Assembly: GCA_964389675.1 (NCBI GenBank)
Contig: CAYMEV010000011.1
Coordinates: forward strand, 58,510-122,509
Reading direction: 5' to 3'
Origin: CAYMEV01 sp964389675 [NCBI: uncultured Candidatus Sumerlaeota bacterium]
Lineage (GTDB): Bacteria > CAYMEV01
DNA: 64,000 nt
The notes below the pieces were generated by a model that was not told where the DNA came from, did no database searches, and was given only the letters and a program-made list of their open reading frames with translations. Of this stretch, positions 60,287 to 64,000 are shown piece after piece; position 1 is the stretch's first letter; each line of letters begins with the position of its first letter. Position numbers and translations under genes: made by a program.

Positions 60287-61675
60287 TCAGTCCAGCTTCC
60301 TGATCGAGTTGAGTATTCTTCTGTATATATCAAGCTCGGTCTCATCTTCATAAAAGCTGTACCTGTTTTTTGAATACAGGTATTCAAGTGCTTCCCTGTC
60401 TGTCCCTATATGCCAGCATGATGGAGGGGGCTGCCCTTCATCATACCTCTCGGATACATAACCGCCATTATAATAGCGAAATATACTATAGCCTTCCTTA
60501 TCAGACATGTATTGCCCCTGGCCATTCTTAAGCCTTGAGATTATCTCCTGCTTTGTCTTTACAAGCTCTTTATAGCTCTCCAGATTTTTATAATCCTTTC
60601 TTGCATTGCTGTTAAGAAGCACTGCTGTCTTAAGATAACCCTTTTCAAGCGCAATATCATAGGCAGTCTTTTTGTTTTTATCCCTTAAAGAAGTATCTGC
60701 ACGGCACTGAATAAGGGCCTTTGCAATCTTGTGCCTGTCATTCCTTACAGAGATCAAAAGCGGGGTATCACCCTGTTTATCTATTATATCCGGATCAGAC
60801 CCGTTTTCAACAAGAATACTTACTGCATCAGCATTCCTTTTCAGGTCCGTATTCCCTGCAAGGTAATGCAATGCTGTCTTTCCCGTGCTGTCTATCGCAT
60901 TCACATCTGACCCTGCTTTTATAAGCATCCTTACAGCTCCCGGCCCGCACCTGTTTGAACATAGAACATGGAGAGCGCTTTTGTCATCATCATTTACTGC
61001 TGTCACATCAGCTCCCCTGGAAAGCAGGTACTTTGCACCCCTTTCGCTGTAATTTCCTTTAAGATAAAGCATCAATGCAGTATTTCCCCGGCTGTCTGAA
61101 TCATTTACCAGGGCTCCATGGCTTATATTAAGCTTTAATATATCCAGTTCCCCGCATGCGACAATGTTCAGCCATGCAGTTGTAAAGCTTCCGTCACCGT
61201 AAAAGATCCTCCTGTTGCAATCAGCTCCATTCTTAAGGAAAAACTCTACAGTATCATGGTCATGAGACCTGTATGCAAGAAAGAATGCAGGGAATCCCTG
61301 CTCATCACATGCATTTATGTCAGCCCCATGCTCTACCAGCTCCTTTATCCTGTCCAGCATCTTATATGACCTTATGCATGAAGCATCAAGGAGTAGCTCA
61401 TTCAGCTCATCCATGTCTAATTTATTATAATCCAGAGGCTTATCCCAGTTCTCTATAAAACAAACCAGTTCATCCCTTGCCTTTTTCAGCTTCTTTATTT
61501 CTCTGTCTGTCAGATTATGCCCGTGGAGTTCCTCTGTTATTATATCCCTGAATACCCGCCTTACTTCAGGGACTTCAACATTTATGCCGTTTGATCTCAG
61601 TATCCTTGCGCATGCATGGTATCTAACCAGGTAATCTTCATCCAGGATCAGTTCAAGGTCATCTTTATTTATCAT
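60287..61675 (-). CDS. ankyrin-repeat protein
   Basis: A 462-residue cytoplasmic protein with about seven ankyrin repeats at residues ~85-360 (LVEHGADINACDEQGFPAFF, LSRGADVTAVNDDDKSALHV, LIKAGSDVNAIDSTGKTALH, QCRADTSLRDKNKKTAYDIA). The N-terminal ~80 residues and the Tyr-rich C-terminus (~380-462) match nothing known. Ankyrins bind other proteins, and the partner is unknown. The frame opens at TTG 61693, but AAGGA ahead of ATG 61675 sets the start. It may interact with surface or host proteins, but there is no secretion signal. Confidence 0.8.
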   Translation of the reverse strand: MINKDDLELILDEDYLVRYHACARILRSNGINVEVPEVRRVFRDIITEELHGHNLTDREIKKLKKARDELVCFIENWDKPLDYNKLDMDELNELLLDASCIRSYKMLDRIKELVEHGADINACDEQGFPAFFLAYRSHDHDTVEFFLKNGADCNRRIFYGDGSFTTAWLNIVACGELDILKLNISHGALVNDSDSRGNTALMLYLKGNYSERGAKYLLSRGADVTAVNDDDKSALHVLCSNRCGPGAVRMLIKAGSDVNAIDSTGKTALHYLAGNTDLKRNADAVSILVENGSDPDIIDKQGDTPLLISVRNDRHKIAKALIQCRADTSLRDKNKKTAYDIALEKGYLKTAVLLNSNARKDYKNLESYKELVKTKQEIISRLKNGQGQYMSDKEGYSIFRYYNGGYVSERYDEGQPPPSCWHIGTDREALEYLYSKNRYSFYEDETELDIYRRILNSIRKLD

Positions 61676-61693
61676 TCCAAAATCCTTATGCAA

Positions 61694-62741
61694 GCATCCT
61701 TATTCATATAATTCTTACCACATATCCCTATAATTATATAAATAATACTGAAAATTCTATATATTTCTGAAGGATCTTACTTATTTTAATTTAATCTTCC
61801 TTATGCTTATACCAGTTCTAAATATATTTTTTATGAGTGCACTACCACAGCTGAAGATACAGAAACTAAATAATAACACCTATCCGTTGATTTTTGAAAA
61901 AATATAGCATGGATTTTACAAATAATTTTTAATTTCCATAAGAATATCTGGAGAATACGCAATAAAAGACCTTGACTTGGACTAACAGTTTCCTGAGTAT
62001 TCTATCCGTTTGAGTACCAAGTTTAAAATCATATTTCTCTAAATAAGCTACTATTGTACTGACCCAGCCTGTTGCAGCAGCAAACAATAATATTATAAAG
62101 CAATCTCTATTGTTAATTGCATAATAGATATGACCGTCTTATTGGTATCAGTCATAAAAAAGATATCCATGTAATTAAAACAAAAACGAAATGTCTCACA
62201 AACAAATGGTATTAACAGGTGCAAATAGTAGGTATGGAAGAATTAAAGGGATTTCCATTTAGTACTTATTGCTCAGAACACCAGTATTATGCTTTTATTT
62301 CACGTAAAGGGAAACTTTTTTTCTACAGATAGGTGATATTTATGTCCGCTTTTTTCTCATTGGTTCTATTAGGGTTATATAAAATAAATACGAATTTAAA
62401 CCTAATTTCTATATTTACTTTTTGTCTCACATAAGCATAAGAAATTATCCTAATAGATTGCTCCAACTATTCTATAAGGGAAAATATCGGATTCAAGAAA
62501 ACTTTTCCAAATGATGGCACTGAGTATGACTTAAAGCATCTACCAAAGCTGAATACCATAGAAATTAGGAGCATTAAATTGCAAATTGCAAAATATAGAT
62601 TCATGGTTGCTTCCATATTTTAATAAGATCCTTAATGAAATAACCCGAACAGGGCGGGAAATGAGAGGAAATAACCCTTTCCCTGATAATGATTGGGTAC
62701 ATATACTCAAAATACTGAGAAACAGCATTTTTAAAAATCCA
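61694..62741. other. 1-kb AT-rich gene-poor region
   Basis: The largest stretch without an intact gene in the window. Only broken or short frames are present: a 69-codon segment on minus (61929-62138, separate entry) and short frames on plus (62191-62262, 62234-62332). Base composition is visibly more AT-rich than the rest. No inverted terminal repeats, tRNA or clear transposase were found. The 5' portion of the frame from 62586 to 62777 also belongs here, because it lies before the true start of the SGNH gene. Confidence 0.55.
61929..62138 (-). pseudogene. possible eroded coding fragment
   Basis: A 69-codon open segment on the minus strand without a start codon, preceded by TAA (62139-62141). 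The peptide has protein-like content: GHIYYAINNRDCFIILLFAA, ATGWVSTIVAYLEKYDFKL, GTQTDRILRKLL. I do not recognise it. It may be the remains of a mobile-element or other gene, or chance. Confidence 0.25.
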
Positions 62742-62769
62742 TTGACATTCAAAGATTTATTTTTATTCT
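62742..62769 (+). promoter_or_regulatory. sigma70-like promoter, leaderless, for SGNH hydrolase
   Basis: Perfect TTGACA (62742-62747), 16-nt spacer, TATTCT (62764-62769), then 8 nt to the ATG at 62778. No Shine-Dalgarno. Its position inside the longer open frame that begins at 62586 argues that translation starts at 62778. Confidence 0.6.
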
Positions 62770-62777
62770 ACCCTAAT

Positions 62778-63878
62778 ATGAAAAAGCTTTTTTATATTAT
62801 TAAGAATTTACTTTTTGTAACAGTTCCCACAATCTTAATAATTCTAATTATCCTTGAGCTTGTTTTTCGAATTGCTGTTAGCGAATCTGATATGCCAGTT
62901 GGATTCTTTGATGAAAACGATAAAATGTTTCTGTTTTATGATAAGGGTGGCAGGGGAATGACTGCTGGCAGCACTGGAGAGACTGATGTCGTCTGGAGAA
63001 TTAATAATATGGGATGGAATTATCCCATTGATTATGATCAAACAGATAATAAGAAAATGATTGCAGTAATTGGCGATTCATTCATTGAAGCCTTATTGAT
63101 TAATGTTGATAAAAACTATCCCTACCTTCTGCATCGTATGCTTTTTCCTGATTACAGGGTGTATGCTTTTGGGAAGTCAGGAGCGCCTTTATCACAGTAT
63201 CTTCATATCTCAAGGTATGTAAATAAATACTTTAATCCTGATATACTTATCATAAATGTTGTCCATAATGACTTCGATGAGTCAATTTATGAGTTATACC
63301 CAAAAAAAACCCAATTTATGCAGTTATCCATAAACAAGGATAAACATATATCTGAAATATCACCCCGTGGTGATCCCAAAATCTCTTTTGAACGATTTAG
63401 ATGGTGGAAAAAACTATTGTATCGTAGTGCCTTATTCAGGTATGTAAGCAGACAATCCATTGCAGTGGGAAACAGGGCTTTTCTGAGATTCTATCCCACA
63501 AATTTTGAAGCAAATGTAAGGGTAGATAAGATAAATGAGCACAGAGACAGTATCTACCTGGCTGTTAATTATATAGTAGAAAAGATCAGAACCGAAAATA
63601 AGGATAAAAGAATTATATTTTTGCTTGATGGCTCAAGATATGCTATTTATAATGATAGGCTTGATTATAGCAAAGTTTTATGGATGCATGAGATGATGAA
63701 ACAGGTTTGCAGTGTTCATAATGCTGAATTTTATGATCTTAACCCCGTAATGCTTGCAGACTACAAAGCAAATAAGACAATGTTTAACAGTGAGACCGAT
63801 GGGCATTGGAATGAATACGGCCATAGTTTTGTTGCTGAGTTTCTTTATGAGGTAATTACAGGAAAAAGAAATAATTAA
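62778..63878 (+). CDS. membrane-anchored SGNH/GDSL hydrolase-like protein
   Basis: A 366-residue protein with an N-terminal membrane anchor (FVTVPTILIILIILELVFRI) and an extracytoplasmic SGNH domain. Block I is AVIGDSFIEALL with the nucleophile Ser. The block-III region is INVVHNDFDESI, and the catalytic Asp/His lie in SETDGHWNEYGHSFV near the C-terminus. Such proteins add or remove acyl groups on surface polysaccharides. The frame extends back to 62586, but the upstream 64 codons lack a signal-like start and the promoter falls within them. More CGN arginine codons are used than in genes to the left. It follows the gene-poor region. Confidence 0.75.
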   Translation: MKKLFYIIKNLLFVTVPTILIILIILELVFRIAVSESDMPVGFFDENDKMFLFYDKGGRGMTAGSTGETDVVWRINNMGWNYPIDYDQTDNKKMIAVIGDSFIEALLINVDKNYPYLLHRMLFPDYRVYAFGKSGAPLSQYLHISRYVNKYFNPDILIINVVHNDFDESIYELYPKKTQFMQLSINKDKHISEISPRGDPKISFERFRWWKKLLYRSALFRYVSRQSIAVGNRAFLRFYPTNFEANVRVDKINEHRDSIYLAVNYIVEKIRTENKDKRIIFLLDGSRYAIYNDRLDYSKVLWMHEMMKQVCSVHNAEFYDLNPVMLADYKANKTMFNSETDGHWNEYGHSFVAEFLYEVITGKRNN

Positions 63879-64000
63879 ACTTATATTATATTAAGCCTTG
63901 GAAAAACATTATTATTACCTGAATTTCTTTTCTCTCTTAAATCAGAAAGGTTATGTCAAAATTTTTCTGTAAATTTTTTAGCCTGAATCCTAAGTTATCT

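Noticed and set aside
62586-62777. N-terminal extension of the SGNH hydrolase from ATG 62586
   Set aside because: A consensus promoter lies within it and the membrane anchor begins right after ATG 62778.
61694-62777. Insertion sequence in the gene-poor region
   Set aside because: No terminal inverted repeats, target duplication or recognisable transposase could be found by eye.

Overview
The window looks like a chromosomal segment of a Gram-negative bacterium of modest G+C content. Ile is often ATA and Arg is mostly AGG/AGA. An outer membrane is supported by a WaaF-type heptosyltransferase, a predicted outer-membrane beta-barrel protein and a lipoprotein. Large adenylate cyclase/AAA/TPR proteins, an atypical methyl-accepting protein and the overall gene mix would fit a spirochaete or related lineage, but no rRNA or taxonomic marker is present, so that is only an inference. 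I saw no tRNA, rRNA, CRISPR array or intact insertion sequence.

Layout. 0-7 kb: an RimK-like ATP-grasp gene cut by the left edge; a minus-strand operon (methyltransferase, CYTH protein, helical protein); waaF; ogt; an ADP-forming acyl-CoA synthetase. 7-15 kb: two convergent paralogues with the layout of soluble adenylyl cyclase (C1-C2-AAA-TPR). 15-31 kb: envelope and housekeeping genes, including an operon galT - response regulator - glgC - scpA - scpB - rluB - AMIN-like protein, then recO and a YfhO-like membrane protein. 31-41 kb: a peptidoglycan operon (beta-CASP hydrolase - murG - mraY - murF - two unknown membrane proteins) in which MurG is fused to about 14 predicted membrane helices and a C-terminal HEAT domain. 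41-56 kb: aminotransferase, antiporter-EIIA fusion, pyroglutamyl peptidase, response regulator, an MCP with a degenerate signalling tip, a CsgG-like lipoprotein, ridA, mreB, and M42 and M17 peptidases. 56-64 kb: a THUMP-type RNA methyltransferase, a Tat-exported phosphoesterase, a DUF362/ferredoxin protein, an ankyrin protein, then a 1.1 kb gene-poor AT-rich stretch and a membrane-anchored SGNH hydrolase.

Main patterns. (1) Five transcription units have a sigma70-like -10 box ending 7-9 nt before the ATG with no Shine-Dalgarno, whereas operon-internal genes usually carry AGGAG-like sites. This points to leaderless mRNAs for a set of mostly envelope-related genes. (2) Convergent genes end within 55 bp of each other or overlap by up to 28 bp, and I see no convincing intrinsic terminators. 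(3) Domain fusions (MurG-membrane-HEAT, antiporter-EIIA, cyclase-AAA-TPR) are the strongest candidates for undescribed biology. (4) A perfect 14-bp palindrome lies in the -35/-10 region of the acyl-CoA synthetase promoter.
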